NCBI RefSeq assembly: GCF_903903185.1
Contig: NZ_CAIUXT010000120.1
Location: forward strand, 19,021-83,020
Direction of reading: 5' to 3'
Source of the DNA: an uncultured Rhodoblastus sp.
GTDB taxonomy: Bacteria > Pseudomonadota > Alphaproteobacteria > Rhizobiales > Beijerinckiaceae
Length of the DNA stretch: 64,000 nucleotides
Shown here: piece after piece, positions 28,339 to 36,831 of the stretch
How positions within the stretch are numbered: position 1 is the first letter of the stretch
Layout of the letters: each line of letters begins with the position of its first letter
Program-made: the position numbers and the translations under genes
The notes under the pieces: generated by a model
What the model was told of the DNA's origin: nothing
The model's input: the letters and a program-made list of their open reading frames with translations, nothing else
Database searches by the model: none

Positions 28339-29973
28339 ATGCGTTTGTTGAGATCGTTCACATTTTTGGGGGCGGCAATGCTGCTGGCGGCGGCCGCGCC
28401 GGCGCCGGCTTCCGCGGCCGAGGAGAAAAAGCCCAATATCCTCGTCATCATGGGCGACGATATCGGCATGTGGAACATCGGCGCCTATCATCGCGGCATG
28501 ATGGCGGGACGCACGCCCAATCTGGACCAGATCGCCAAAGAGGGCATGCTGTTCACCGATTACTACGCCGAGGCCAGCTGCACGGCGGGCCGCGCCAATT
28601 TCATCACCGGGCAATTGCCGATCCGCACCGGCATGACCACGGTCGGCCAGGCCGGCGCCAAGATCGGGATTCCCGCCGAGGCGGTGACCACCGCCACGGT
28701 GCTGAAGTCGCTGGGTTACGCCACCGGCCAGTTCGGCAAGAACCATCTGGGCGATCTGAACGAATTCCTGCCGACCGTGCATGGCTTCGACGAATTCTTC
28801 GGCTACCTCTATCACCTCGACGCCATGGAAGACCCGGCGCATCCCAATTATCCGCAGGAACTGCTCAACGTCGTCGGCCCGCGCAACATGATCCACAGCT
28901 GGGCGACCGATGTCGACGACCCGACGGAGCAGCCGCGCTGGGGCAAAATCGGCAAGCAGAGGATCGAGGACGCCGGGCCGCTGTTCCCGAAGCGCATGGA
29001 AACGGTGGACGACGAGATTCGCGATCTCGCCCTCGAATTCATCGAGAAGGCGAAAAAGGCCAAAAAACCGTTTTTCGTCTGGCTCAACCCGACGCGCATG
29101 CACATCGTGACCCATCTCTCTCCCAAATATGAGGCGATGCGCAATTCGGTGAACGGCTGGTCAGAAGAAGAAGCCGGCATGGCGCAACTCGACGACGACG
29201 TCGGACTGGTGATGAAGAAGATCAAGGATCTCGGCGAGGACGACAACACCATCGTCGTCTTCACCACCGACAATGGCACGGAAGTCTTCACTTGGCCCGA
29301 TGGCGGCCAGACGCCTTTTGCGCAGTCCAAGGGCACCGTGCTCGAAGGCGGTTTCCGCGTCCCGGCGCTGGTGCGCTGGCCCGGCCATGTGCCGGCGGGT
29401 TCGGTTCAAAACGGCATATTCTCCGGTCTCGACTGGCTGCCGACTTTTTCCGCCATCGCCGGCAATCCGGACATCACCGAGGAATTGCTGAAGGGCAAGA
29501 CCCTCGGCGGGCGCACCTACAAGAACCATCTCGACGGCTATAACCAGCTCGCCGCCCTTACCGGCAAGGGGCCGTCGGCGCGCCACGAGATCTTCTATCT
29601 CGGCGAAAGCACGGTCGGCGCGGTGCGCATCGACGACTACAAATACCGCTTCATCGACCAGCCCGCCGGCTGGCTCGGCGAAAAGACCCGGCCGGACGTG
29701 CCCTATATCACCAACCTGCGCCTCGATCCGTTCGAGCGCACCGGCTGGCCAAACAACGGCACCAAGGAAGGCGGACAGCAATATTTCGACTGGTTCAAGT
29801 TCCAGTTCTGGCGCTTCGTCTTCGTCCAGCAGCTGATCGGCAAGGAACTCCAGACCTTTATCGAATTCCCGCCGATGCAGCGCGGCGCGAGTTTCAATCT
29901 CGAAGCCGTCAAGGCGGAAATGCAGAGGAAGATGGAGGCGGCGGAAGCGGCGGCCAAGGGTGCGGGCAACTGA
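28339..29973 (+). CDS. arylsulfatase (type I, formylglycine-dependent)
   Basis: A periplasmic sulfate-ester hydrolase of ~544 residues from the ATG at 28339, which has GGGAGG upstream. A signal peptide ends ...APASAAEE. The sulfatase signature has the cysteine that must become formylglycine in SCTAGRANFITGQ. Metal-binding acids are in ILVIMGDDIG and FTTDNGTE, with GQFGKNHLGD between. An anaerobic-type or FGE-type maturase is not seen in the window. It ends at a strong terminator. The substrate is unknown; sulfate scavenging is a reasonable guess. Confidence 0.93.
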   Translation: MRLLRSFTFLGAAMLLAAAAPAPASAAEEKKPNILVIMGDDIGMWNIGAYHRGMMAGRTPNLDQIAKEGMLFTDYYAEASCTAGRANFITGQLPIRTGMTTVGQAGAKIGIPAEAVTTATVLKSLGYATGQFGKNHLGDLNEFLPTVHGFDEFFGYLYHLDAMEDPAHPNYPQELLNVVGPRNMIHSWATDVDDPTEQPRWGKIGKQRIEDAGPLFPKRMETVDDEIRDLALEFIEKAKKAKKPFFVWLNPTRMHIVTHLSPKYEAMRNSVNGWSEEEAGMAQLDDDVGLVMKKIKDLGEDDNTIVVFTTDNGTEVFTWPDGGQTPFAQSKGTVLEGGFRVPALVRWPGHVPAGSVQNGIFSGLDWLPTFSAIAGNPDITEELLKGKTLGGRTYKNHLDGYNQLAALTGKGPSARHEIFYLGESTVGAVRIDDYKYRFIDQPAGWLGEKTRPDVPYITNLRLDPFERTGWPNNGTKEGGQQYFDWFKFQFWRFVFVQQLIGKELQTFIEFPPMQRGASFNLEAVKAEMQRKMEAAEAAAKGAGN

Positions 29974-29990
29974 CAAGGCGCTTTTCGGAG

Positions 29991-30018
29991 GGGCGGCTCG
30001 CGAGAGCCGCCCTTTTTT
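29991..30018 (+). terminator. rho-independent terminator
   Basis: A perfect 9-bp stem (GGGCGGCTC / GAGCCGCCC) with a GCGA loop is followed by TTTTTT, 18 bp after the sulfatase stop. Confidence 0.93.
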
Positions 30019-30195
30019 GTTTGATCGAGGGATTTTGTGTACGCGGTCCCTTGTCGGCGGGAATTCCTATTTGGAACCTTTTAATCCGACTGAATCGGAT
30101 CGGGGCTGCAGTTCATTGTTTCTAAAATTCTTATTGACGCCAAACATTATCCGCGTCGCTTACAGCCGCTTGGCCGTCGGAGACGAGCCGCCAAA

Positions 30196-30213
30196 TTGTC
30201 ATCGTTATGTCAC
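30196..30213 (+). promoter_or_regulatory. candidate Pho box (PhoB site)
   Basis: TTGTCAT-CGTT-ATGTCAC matches the 7+4+7 PhoB direct-repeat layout CTGTCAT-N4-CTGTCAY at 12 of 14 half-site positions. It lies 54 bp before the GTG of the phytase-like gene. A palindrome AGATTA-N8-TAATCT follows at 30227-30246. The family link between phytase-like esterases and phosphate starvation supports the call; the match was made by eye only. Confidence 0.55.
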
Positions 30214-30266
30214 TTAAGGTCAGCAGAGATTAACGATCGGTAATCTTTAACCCGGAGACTCGAATC

Positions 30267-31727
30267 GTGCGCACCTCTGCTCTCAAGGCCCTTTTGCTCC
30301 TGTCCGCAATTTCCGCCGCGCCGGCTCAGGCGGGCGTAAGCCTGCTGGCCATCGGCACATTGCCCGGAACGACCGATCTGTCGGGTCTGACGGGCGCCCT
30401 CGAAAGCGGAGTGCCGGGCAATGTTCTCGGCGGCCTGGGATCCGGCCTCGCTTATGCAGGCGGCAATACGTTCCTTGCCCTGCCCGATCGCGGCCCCAAC
30501 GCCCTGTCCTATAATTCAGCCCTCGACAACACCACCTCCTACATCAGCCGCTTCCAGACAGTGACCATGAACCTGACGGCCAATCCGGGCGGCGCGCTTC
30601 CCTTCAACCTGACGGCGGTCCTGAACCGCACGACCCTGCTGTCGAGCCCGACCGCGCTGAATTATGGCACGGGGACCGGCCTCGGCGTCGGTTCGGGCGT
30701 TCCGTCGCAGAACTCTGCCGGGAGGAATTATTTCAGCGGCCGTTCGGATAATTTCGGCCCCGGCAAATCCGACGCCGCCACCGACGCGCGCCTGGACCCC
30801 GAATCGATCCGCGTCTCCAACGACGGCCGGTCGGTGTTCATTTCCGACGAATACGGTCCCTATGTCCGCCAGTTCAACCGCTCGACGGGCGAGTTGATCA
30901 AGACCTTCACCCTGCCGGCCAATCTCTACGTCGCGGTCAAGGCGCCGCAGGGCGCGGTGGAGACCGCCAGCAACACCATTGGCCGCACCGACAACAAGGG
31001 CATGGAGGGCCTCGCCCTTACGCCGGACGGCAAGACGCTGGTCGGCATCGTGCAGGCGCCGCTGATCCAGGACGTCGCCATCAGCGCCAGCAAGAAGACG
31101 GTCCGCATCGTCACCATCGACATCGCGAGCGGAACCACGAAGGAATTCGCCTATAACCTCACTACCGGTACGGGCGTGAGCGAGATCGTCGCGCTCAACG
31201 ACCACCAGTTCCTGGTCGATGAGCGGGATGGCAAGGGTCGCGGCGACGGCAGCGTGGCCGTGGTCAAGCAGCTGTTCGTCATCGACACCGCCAACGCCAC
31301 CGAGGTGTCCAGCCTCTCCGGAAGCGCCCTGAAGAATGCCGCAATCGGCAAGCAGGGCCCTTTCCTCGACATCGTCGCGGCGCTCGTCGGGGCGGGCATC
31401 CCCGGGCAGGAAATACCCGCCAAGATCGAAGGTCTGGCTTTTGGACAGGATGTTGTGGTCAACGGCCAGATCGAGCACACGCTCTATGTCGCCAATGACA
31501 ATGATTTCCTGTCTCAGGTCAGCTATAACGGCCAGACCCTCGACAATCCGAACCAGTTTTTCGTCTTCGGCTTCACCGACGCGGACCTGACGCCATTTGG
31601 CGTTACCTTTGTGGCCCAACAGGTAGCGGCGGTGCCGGAGCCCGCCACCTGGGCGACCATGTTCCTCGGCTTCATCGGGCTCGGTTTCGTCGCGAACCGC
31701 CGCAACAAGGCCTTGCGCGAGGCGTAA
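30267..31727 (+). CDS. phytase-like esterase domain protein with PEP-CTERM signal
   Basis: A 486-residue exported protein starting at a GTG. A signal peptide (to about residue 22) precedes the beta-propeller-type 'esterase-like activity of phytase' domain: GGLGSGLAYAGGNTFLALPDRGPNA, and SIRVSNDGRSVFISDEYGPYVRQFN. The C-terminal sorting tag is VPEPATWATMFLGFIGLGFVANRR. It probably hydrolyses phosphate esters at the surface or in matrix, then is anchored or released by exosortase. The Pho box upstream fits this. A hairpin at 31789 separates it from the convergent SCO gene. Confidence 0.88.
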   Translation: MRTSALKALLLLSAISAAPAQAGVSLLAIGTLPGTTDLSGLTGALESGVPGNVLGGLGSGLAYAGGNTFLALPDRGPNALSYNSALDNTTSYISRFQTVTMNLTANPGGALPFNLTAVLNRTTLLSSPTALNYGTGTGLGVGSGVPSQNSAGRNYFSGRSDNFGPGKSDAATDARLDPESIRVSNDGRSVFISDEYGPYVRQFNRSTGELIKTFTLPANLYVAVKAPQGAVETASNTIGRTDNKGMEGLALTPDGKTLVGIVQAPLIQDVAISASKKTVRIVTIDIASGTTKEFAYNLTTGTGVSEIVALNDHQFLVDERDGKGRGDGSVAVVKQLFVIDTANATEVSSLSGSALKNAAIGKQGPFLDIVAALVGAGIPGQEIPAKIEGLAFGQDVVVNGQIEHTLYVANDNDFLSQVSYNGQTLDNPNQFFVFGFTDADLTPFGVTFVAQQVAAVPEPATWATMFLGFIGLGFVANRRNKALREA

Positions 31728-31788
31728 TATTCGGGCCAATGCCGGGCTTGGCCGCTCCGGCAAGGGCGCCCGGGCGAACCGGAATCCG

Positions 31789-31818
31789 TTTCACGCGCGG
31801 GCCTGTCCGCGCGTGAAA
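31789..31818. terminator. strong hairpin between convergent genes
   Basis: A perfect 12-bp stem (TTTCACGCGCGG / CCGCGCGTGAAA) with a GCCTGT loop lies between the phytase-like gene and the SCO gene. It lacks a U-tract and is likely a bidirectional terminator or transcript end stabiliser. Confidence 0.6.
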
Positions 31819-31839
31819 GCAAATCGATGCGGGGTTGAA

Positions 31840-32460
31840 TCAAAGCAGCGGTTTCAATTCCGCCGCCGCCTGTTCCGGCGCCCGTTCCAGATTGAACGCG
31901 CGCACGAATTTGCCGTAGCGGTCCATCAGATAGATCACAGCGCTATGGTCCATCGTGTAGTCGCCGTTGGCGCCGGCCGCCTTGCGCGCGTAGACGCGAA
32001 AACCGGCCAGAACCTTGTCGATTGCCGCGCGGTCGCCCGACAGACCGACGATTCGCGGATCGAAATTTTCGGCATAGCGCTGCATCAGTTCCGGCGTGTC
32101 GCGCTCTGGGTCGACGGTGATGAACAGCGCCTTGATTTTCGCGTCGGGCCCCAGCGCGCGCAATACTTCCGAGATCTGGAACAGCGTCGTCGGGCAGACG
32201 TCGGGGCAATGGGTGTAGCCGAAGAATGCCAGATAAGGCGCGCCCCGGACATCGGCGTCGGTGACGATGCGCCCGCCGCCCGTCTCCAGCCGGAACGGGC
32301 CGCCGATCCCCGCCGGGGACGAAGAACCTGCCCCCGGCTTGCCGCCGCCCAGCGACCCAAGGCCGATGGCGAGGGCGGCGAGGACCACGGCGAGGGCCGC
32401 CAGACCCAGCAGCAGCGCGCGCGGGGTTTTCGACTCGGACGATTTTGTCGGGGCGGCCAT
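31840..32460 (-). CDS. SCO1/SenC family copper-binding protein
   Basis: A 206-residue membrane-anchored thioredoxin-fold protein. An N-terminal helix (LLLGLAALAVVLAALAIGLG) tethers it to the inner membrane facing the periplasm. The copper site is CPDVC in YTHCPDVCPTTLF, with the distal His in DHSAVIYLMD. SCO proteins deliver copper to cytochrome oxidase CuA or act in thiol maintenance. It is the last gene of the minus-strand efflux operon, 19 nt after the small ORF, and no oxidase genes are near. This suggests a role in redox or metal stress tied to efflux, though that is inference. Confidence 0.92.
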   Translation of the reverse strand: MAAPTKSSESKTPRALLLGLAALAVVLAALAIGLGSLGGGKPGAGSSSPAGIGGPFRLETGGGRIVTDADVRGAPYLAFFGYTHCPDVCPTTLFQISEVLRALGPDAKIKALFITVDPERDTPELMQRYAENFDPRIVGLSGDRAAIDKVLAGFRVYARKAAGANGDYTMDHSAVIYLMDRYGKFVRAFNLERAPEQAAAELKPLL

Positions 32461-32479
32461 GCGAAACTCGCAAAAGAGG

Positions 32480-32617
32480 TCAGAGACAGGTCCAGACCGA
32501 GGTCAGGGCGTCGATGAATACCAGCGGGCCATACAGGACCCAAAGCGCCAAGGCCGCCGCGAACAGCGCGACGCCGAGGCCGCCGGAAAGCCATGCCCAG
32601 AAATTTTCGCGCGCCAT
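32480..32617 (-). CDS. 45-residue single-helix membrane protein (not in ORF track)
   Basis: I translated this small ORF by hand: 45 residues, start MARENFWAWLSGGLG, with one hydrophobic helix GVALFAAALALWVLYGPLVFI and end TSVWTCL. The Shine-Dalgarno AGGAGG overlaps the RND stop codon, and the ATG is 12 nt downstream of that stop. Its own stop lies 19 nt before the SCO start. This layout argues for real translation. It resembles in size and topology AcrZ, the small helix that binds AcrB, but there is no recognisable sequence match. A role with SCO is an alternative. Confidence 0.72.
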   Translation of the reverse strand: MARENFWAWLSGGLGVALFAAALALWVLYGPLVFIDALTSVWTCL

Positions 32618-32629
32618 GGGCCGCGCCTC

Positions 32630-35600
32630 CTAGTCCGCGGGCTTGAGGAGCGCATGTGGCCCCGGTTCGCCTCCATGTCCAGAGCCCGGCTCGGCGCCCG
32701 ATTGCGGCGCCGGAATGCGGAACCAGGCGACATAGAGCGCCGGCAGGAACAACAGCGTCAGCGCCGTGCCGATGACGATGCCGCCCATCATCGCATAGGC
32801 CATCGGCCCCCAGAAGATCTCGTGCGAGATCGGAATCAGCGCCAGGGTCGCGGCGGCGGCGGTCAGCATGATCGGCCGCATCCGGTGTTCGGTCGCCTCA
32901 TGGACGGCTTGCCAGGGCGGCTTGCCTTCGCCCAGCAGGGTTTCGATCTGGATGATCAGAATCACCGAATTGCGGATCAATATGCCGATCAGCGCGAGAA
33001 TGCCGAGAATGGCGACGAAGCCCATCGGCGAATGACTCGGCAGCAGAGCCGCGACGACGCCGATGACCGCCAGCGGCGCAACGGCGAAGACCAGAAACAG
33101 CCGCGAAAAACTTTGCAGCTGGATCATCAGGATCGTCGCCATGATGAACAGCATCAAGGGCATGACCTCGGCGATCGGCCCTTGCGCCTTGGCGCTTTCC
33201 TCGACCGCGCCGCCGACCACGGCGTGATAGAAGGGCGGCAGGGTTTCGGCGAATTTCTGGACCGCGGGCGCGAGTTCGTCGACCACGGTCGCCGCCTGCA
33301 CATTATCCTCGATGCCGACCTTGATGGTTACGGTGGGCTGGCGCGCGCGGCGCCAGATCACCGGCTGTTCGAGGCCGTAGCTGAAGCGCGTCACCGCCGC
33401 GAGCGGCGCCGACTGGCCGTTCGAAGCCGGCAATTGCAGGTTTTGCAGGGTTTCGATCGAGGCGCGCTCGTCCTCGCGGGCGCGGCCAATGACGTCGATG
33501 AGATAAATATCGTCGCGCACCTGCGTCACCAGCGCGCCATTGACCACGCTGTTCAGCGCGGTCGCTATGTCCTGCGAGGAGACGCCGAGCAGCCGCGCCT
33601 TGTCCTGCAGCACATTGACCTTGACCTTGCGCGCCGGTTCGCCCCAGTCGAAGGTCACGAGACCGAGATGCGGGTTTTTGGCGACGACGCTGCCGAGCTG
33701 GCGGGACAGGTCGCGCACTTTCTGCACGTCCGGTCCGCTGACGCGATATTGCACCGGGCGCCCGACCGGCGGGCCGATGTCGAGCAGATGAACCAGGGCG
33801 TCGGTTCCGGGGAAGGCGAAGCGCAGCCATTCCGAATATTTCCGGCGCAGGCGGTCGCGCGCCTCGATGCTTTTGGTCAGGATCACGGTCTGGCCGAAAA
33901 ACACATTGGCCGGCTGCACGTCGAAGGACAGAACGAAGCGCAAGGCGCCCCGGCCGACATAGCTCGAAAACAGTTCGATATCCTTCTCGCCGATGAGCAT
34001 TTCGCGCTCGAAACGCGCCATTTGCGCGTCGGTGTCGGCGATCGAGGCGTTTTGCGGCAGGTTCCAGTCGACGATCAGCTCCGGGCGGTCGGAACTGGGA
34101 AAAAACTGCTGCTGCACGAAGCCCATGCCGAACACCGCCAGCGCGAAGGCGGCGAGCGTCGCGCCGATGGTCAGCCAGCGCCAGCGCATGCAGAATTCGA
34201 GGGTCTTGGCGAACAATCCGCCGATGCGGCCCTTTTCGCCTTCCGCATGGGTTTTCATCTTCGCCGGCAGGATGGTCACGCCGAGCAGCGGGGTGAACAG
34301 CACCGCGACGAACCAGGACACGACCAGCGACACCGCGATGACGACGAAAAGCGTGAAGGTGAATTCGCCGGCGGCGCTGCTGTTGAGGCCGATCGGAATG
34401 AAGCCCGCGACCGTCACCAGCGTTCCCGTGAGCATCGGAAAGGCGGTGGACGTATAGACATAGGTGGCCGCCTTGCGCAGGTCGTCGCCGGCTTCGAGCC
34501 GCGCCACCATCATCTCGACCGCGATCATCGCGTCATCGACCAGAAGCCCGAGCGCAATGATCAGCGCGCCGAGCGAAATGCGCTGCAACGAAATATGGGT
34601 TTCGGCCATGTAGAGGAAGGTGATGGCGAGCACCAGCGGGATGGCGATGGCCACCACCAGACCGGCGCGCCAGCCGAGGCTGACGAAACTGATCGCCAGC
34701 ACGATCACCACCGCCTCGAACAGCGCGCGGGTGAAGCCGGAAACCGCCTCGTCCACCACGGCGGGCTGGTCGGAAACCCGGTGCACGTCGACGCCGATGG
34801 GCAGGTCGGCCTTGATCCGCTCCATCTCCTGTTCCAGCGCCGCGCCGAATTCGAGCAGGTTCGAGCCGGCCTTCATGCCGATGGCGAGTCCGATCGCCGG
34901 CTGGCCGTTGAAGCGAAACAGGTTTTCCGGCGGATCGATATAGGTTCGCCGGATCGTCGCCACATCGGTCAGCGGAAAGAAGCGGTCGTTGACGCGCAAG
35001 TTTATCGAGCGAAGGCTTTCCTCCGAGGAAAACTGGCCGCTGACGCGGATGGCGATCTCCTCCGGCCCGGCCTGCACGAAGCCCGAGGGCGTGACGGCGT
35101 TCTGGGCTGCGAGCGTCGCCATCACCGTCTGGCTGTCGAGGCCGAGCGAGGCGATCTGCCTTGTCGAGAATTCGAGATAGATCACCTCGTTTTGCGCGCC
35201 GACCAGATCGACGCGGCCGACATTGGGCACGGTCAGCGCGCGGGACCGGGCGTTTTCGACCCGGTCCCGCAATTGCCGAAGAGTCAATCCGTCGCTGGTG
35301 AAGGCATAAATATTGCCGAACACGTCGCCGAACCGGTCGTTGTAGAAGGGTCCCTGCACGCCGCTCGGAAACTGGTTCTTGATATCGGCGACCATGTTGC
35401 GCACGCGCACCCAGATCGCCTCGACGTCGCGCGCCTTTGTGGTGTCGAGCAGGTTGACGAACACGGTGGTCTCGCCCGCCGTGGTCACCGACTTGGTGTA
35501 GTAGAGCGATTCCAGCTCTTCGAGCTTCTTCTCGATCCGCTCGGTGACCTGAAGCGTGACCTCGTCCGCCGTCGCGCCGGGCCATTTGGCCTGCACCACC

Positions 35601-35743
35601 ATGGTCTTGATGGTGAAATTGGGATCTTCCTCGCGCCCGAGCTTCAAATAGGAGAAGGCGCCCGCCAACAGGAAGACGATCATGAAATACCAGACGAGGG
35701 AGCGGTGTTCGAGCGCCCAGTCGGAAAGATTGAATTTTTTCAA
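32630..35743 (-). CDS. RND efflux permease, AcrB/HAE1-like
   Basis: Inner-membrane proton-driven efflux pump, 1037 residues, 12 helices. The start is MKKFNLSDWALEHRSLVWYF. The TM4 acidic pair is in LGLLVDDAMIAVEMM, and EATEHRMRPIMLTAAAATLALIPI is the second-half signature. It exports drugs, detergents or lipophiles by a periplasmic adaptor-outer membrane channel route. No TolC-like gene follows, so an outer membrane partner must be elsewhere. The start overlaps the upstream adaptor gene by 4 bp. The 1347-aa plus-strand ORF is its antisense shadow. Confidence 0.96.
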   Translation of the reverse strand: MKKFNLSDWALEHRSLVWYFMIVFLLAGAFSYLKLGREEDPNFTIKTMVVQAKWPGATADEVTLQVTERIEKKLEELESLYYTKSVTTAGETTVFVNLLDTTKARDVEAIWVRVRNMVADIKNQFPSGVQGPFYNDRFGDVFGNIYAFTSDGLTLRQLRDRVENARSRALTVPNVGRVDLVGAQNEVIYLEFSTRQIASLGLDSQTVMATLAAQNAVTPSGFVQAGPEEIAIRVSGQFSSEESLRSINLRVNDRFFPLTDVATIRRTYIDPPENLFRFNGQPAIGLAIGMKAGSNLLEFGAALEQEMERIKADLPIGVDVHRVSDQPAVVDEAVSGFTRALFEAVVIVLAISFVSLGWRAGLVVAIAIPLVLAITFLYMAETHISLQRISLGALIIALGLLVDDAMIAVEMMVARLEAGDDLRKAATYVYTSTAFPMLTGTLVTVAGFIPIGLNSSAAGEFTFTLFVVIAVSLVVSWFVAVLFTPLLGVTILPAKMKTHAEGEKGRIGGLFAKTLEFCMRWRWLTIGATLAAFALAVFGMGFVQQQFFPSSDRPELIVDWNLPQNASIADTDAQMARFEREMLIGEKDIELFSSYVGRGALRFVLSFDVQPANVFFGQTVILTKSIEARDRLRRKYSEWLRFAFPGTDALVHLLDIGPPVGRPVQYRVSGPDVQKVRDLSRQLGSVVAKNPHLGLVTFDWGEPARKVKVNVLQDKARLLGVSSQDIATALNSVVNGALVTQVRDDIYLIDVIGRAREDERASIETLQNLQLPASNGQSAPLAAVTRFSYGLEQPVIWRRARQPTVTIKVGIEDNVQAATVVDELAPAVQKFAETLPPFYHAVVGGAVEESAKAQGPIAEVMPLMLFIMATILMIQLQSFSRLFLVFAVAPLAVIGVVAALLPSHSPMGFVAILGILALIGILIRNSVILIIQIETLLGEGKPPWQAVHEATEHRMRPIMLTAAAATLALIPISHEIFWGPMAYAMMGGIVIGTALTLLFLPALYVAWFRIPAPQSGAEPGSGHGGEPGPHALLKPAD

Positions 35744-36831
35744 GGCGCGTCGCTCCCGTCGATCCGCACGGCCTGCCCGTCCTTGAGGCGATGCACGCCC
35801 GCGGTGACGACGCGTTCGCCCGCCTTCAGGCCGCCGCGCACGATCCAGCGGTCGTCGCGGTCCGGCGTGACCTCGACGTCGCGCAGCGAAACCTTGAGGC
35901 TTTGCGGATCGACGACGAAAACCCGGGACTTTTCGCCTTCCTGCAGCAAGGCGGAGCCGGGCACGCGGATCGCCGCGCCGGCGCCGGCGACCGGCCGGGC
36001 GAAGATGGTGGCGCCGAGGCGGAAGGAATCCGGCGGATTGTCGAGCGCCACCTTGATCCGCCGCGTGCGGGTGGCGTCGTCGGCCTGCGGCGCCATTTCG
36101 CGCACCACGCCATCGACCGCAACGGATGGGTCGAGTTGCAGCGTTACCTTGAACGGCGAGCCGATCGACAAGGCGTCGGCGACATGGTTGGGCGCGTCGA
36201 TCACCGCGTCGCGCCGGCTCGGTTCGGCAATGGTGACGATGGGCTGGCCGGGCGAGACGGTCTGGCCGATTTCGGCGCTGGTCGCCGTGACCACGCCGGC
36301 GTAATCGGCTTTCAAGACGGCATAGGAAAGCTGCTCCTTGGCCTTGAGCAGATTGGCCTCGGCCTGGGCCATGCTGGCCTGCGCCGAGGCGCGCTCCTGT
36401 TCGGCGGCGTCGAAAGTCGCCTGCGAGGCGGTTTTCTTGGCGAGCAGTTTCTTTTGGCGCGCTTCGGCGGTGACGGCGTTGTCATAATGGGCGCGGGCGC
36501 TGGCGAGCGCCGCCGAAGCGGTGCGCGCCGCCATTTCCAGCGACAGCGGATCGATGGCCGCGAGCAATTGCCCGGCCTCGACGCGGTCGCCGGCCTTGAC
36601 CGGGCGGGAGATCATCCGGCCGAGCACGCGAAAGCCGAACGGGCTCTGCACCTGTGGCTGCACCGTGCCGGACAGCACGACGTCGAGCGGCGGCGTCGGC
36701 GCGGCGACGAGGGTCAGCACCGGGCGCACGGGTTCTTGCGCCTCCTGCTTCTTGCCGCAAGCGGCGAGCGAGGCCAGCAGCAGCAGTGGCGCAAACGAAA
36801 GCGCCAAAGGCCTGAGACCTGTCGCCATCAC
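35740..36831 (-). CDS. RND periplasmic adaptor (membrane fusion protein), second copy
   Basis: A 363-residue lipoprotein-type adaptor. The lipobox is LLASLAACGKKQ with +1 Cys. It has a beta-barrel/lipoyl motif FGFRVLGRMISRPVKAGDRVEAGQLLAAIDP, an alpha-hairpin (AEQERASAQASMAQAEANLLKAKEQL) and a matching lipoyl half DYAGVVTATSAEIGQTVSPGQPI. It links the pump to an outer membrane channel. It lies between the first adaptor and the RND gene with 4-bp overlaps on both sides. Confidence 0.94.
   Translation of the reverse strand: MMATGLRPLALSFAPLLLLASLAACGKKQEAQEPVRPVLTLVAAPTPPLDVVLSGTVQPQVQSPFGFRVLGRMISRPVKAGDRVEAGQLLAAIDPLSLEMAARTASAALASARAHYDNAVTAEARQKKLLAKKTASQATFDAAEQERASAQASMAQAEANLLKAKEQLSYAVLKADYAGVVTATSAEIGQTVSPGQPIVTIAEPSRRDAVIDAPNHVADALSIGSPFKVTLQLDPSVAVDGVVREMAPQADDATRTRRIKVALDNPPDSFRLGATIFARPVAGAGAAIRVPGSALLQEGEKSRVFVVDPQSLKVSLRDVEVTPDRDDRWIVRGGLKAGERVVTAGVHRLKDGQAVRIDGSDAP

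Noticed and set aside
32261-36304. 1347-aa plus-strand ORF over the efflux operon
   Set aside because: It runs antisense to a clear RND pump and adaptor, has Arg/His/Gly-rich low-complexity text without domains, and no ribosome site.
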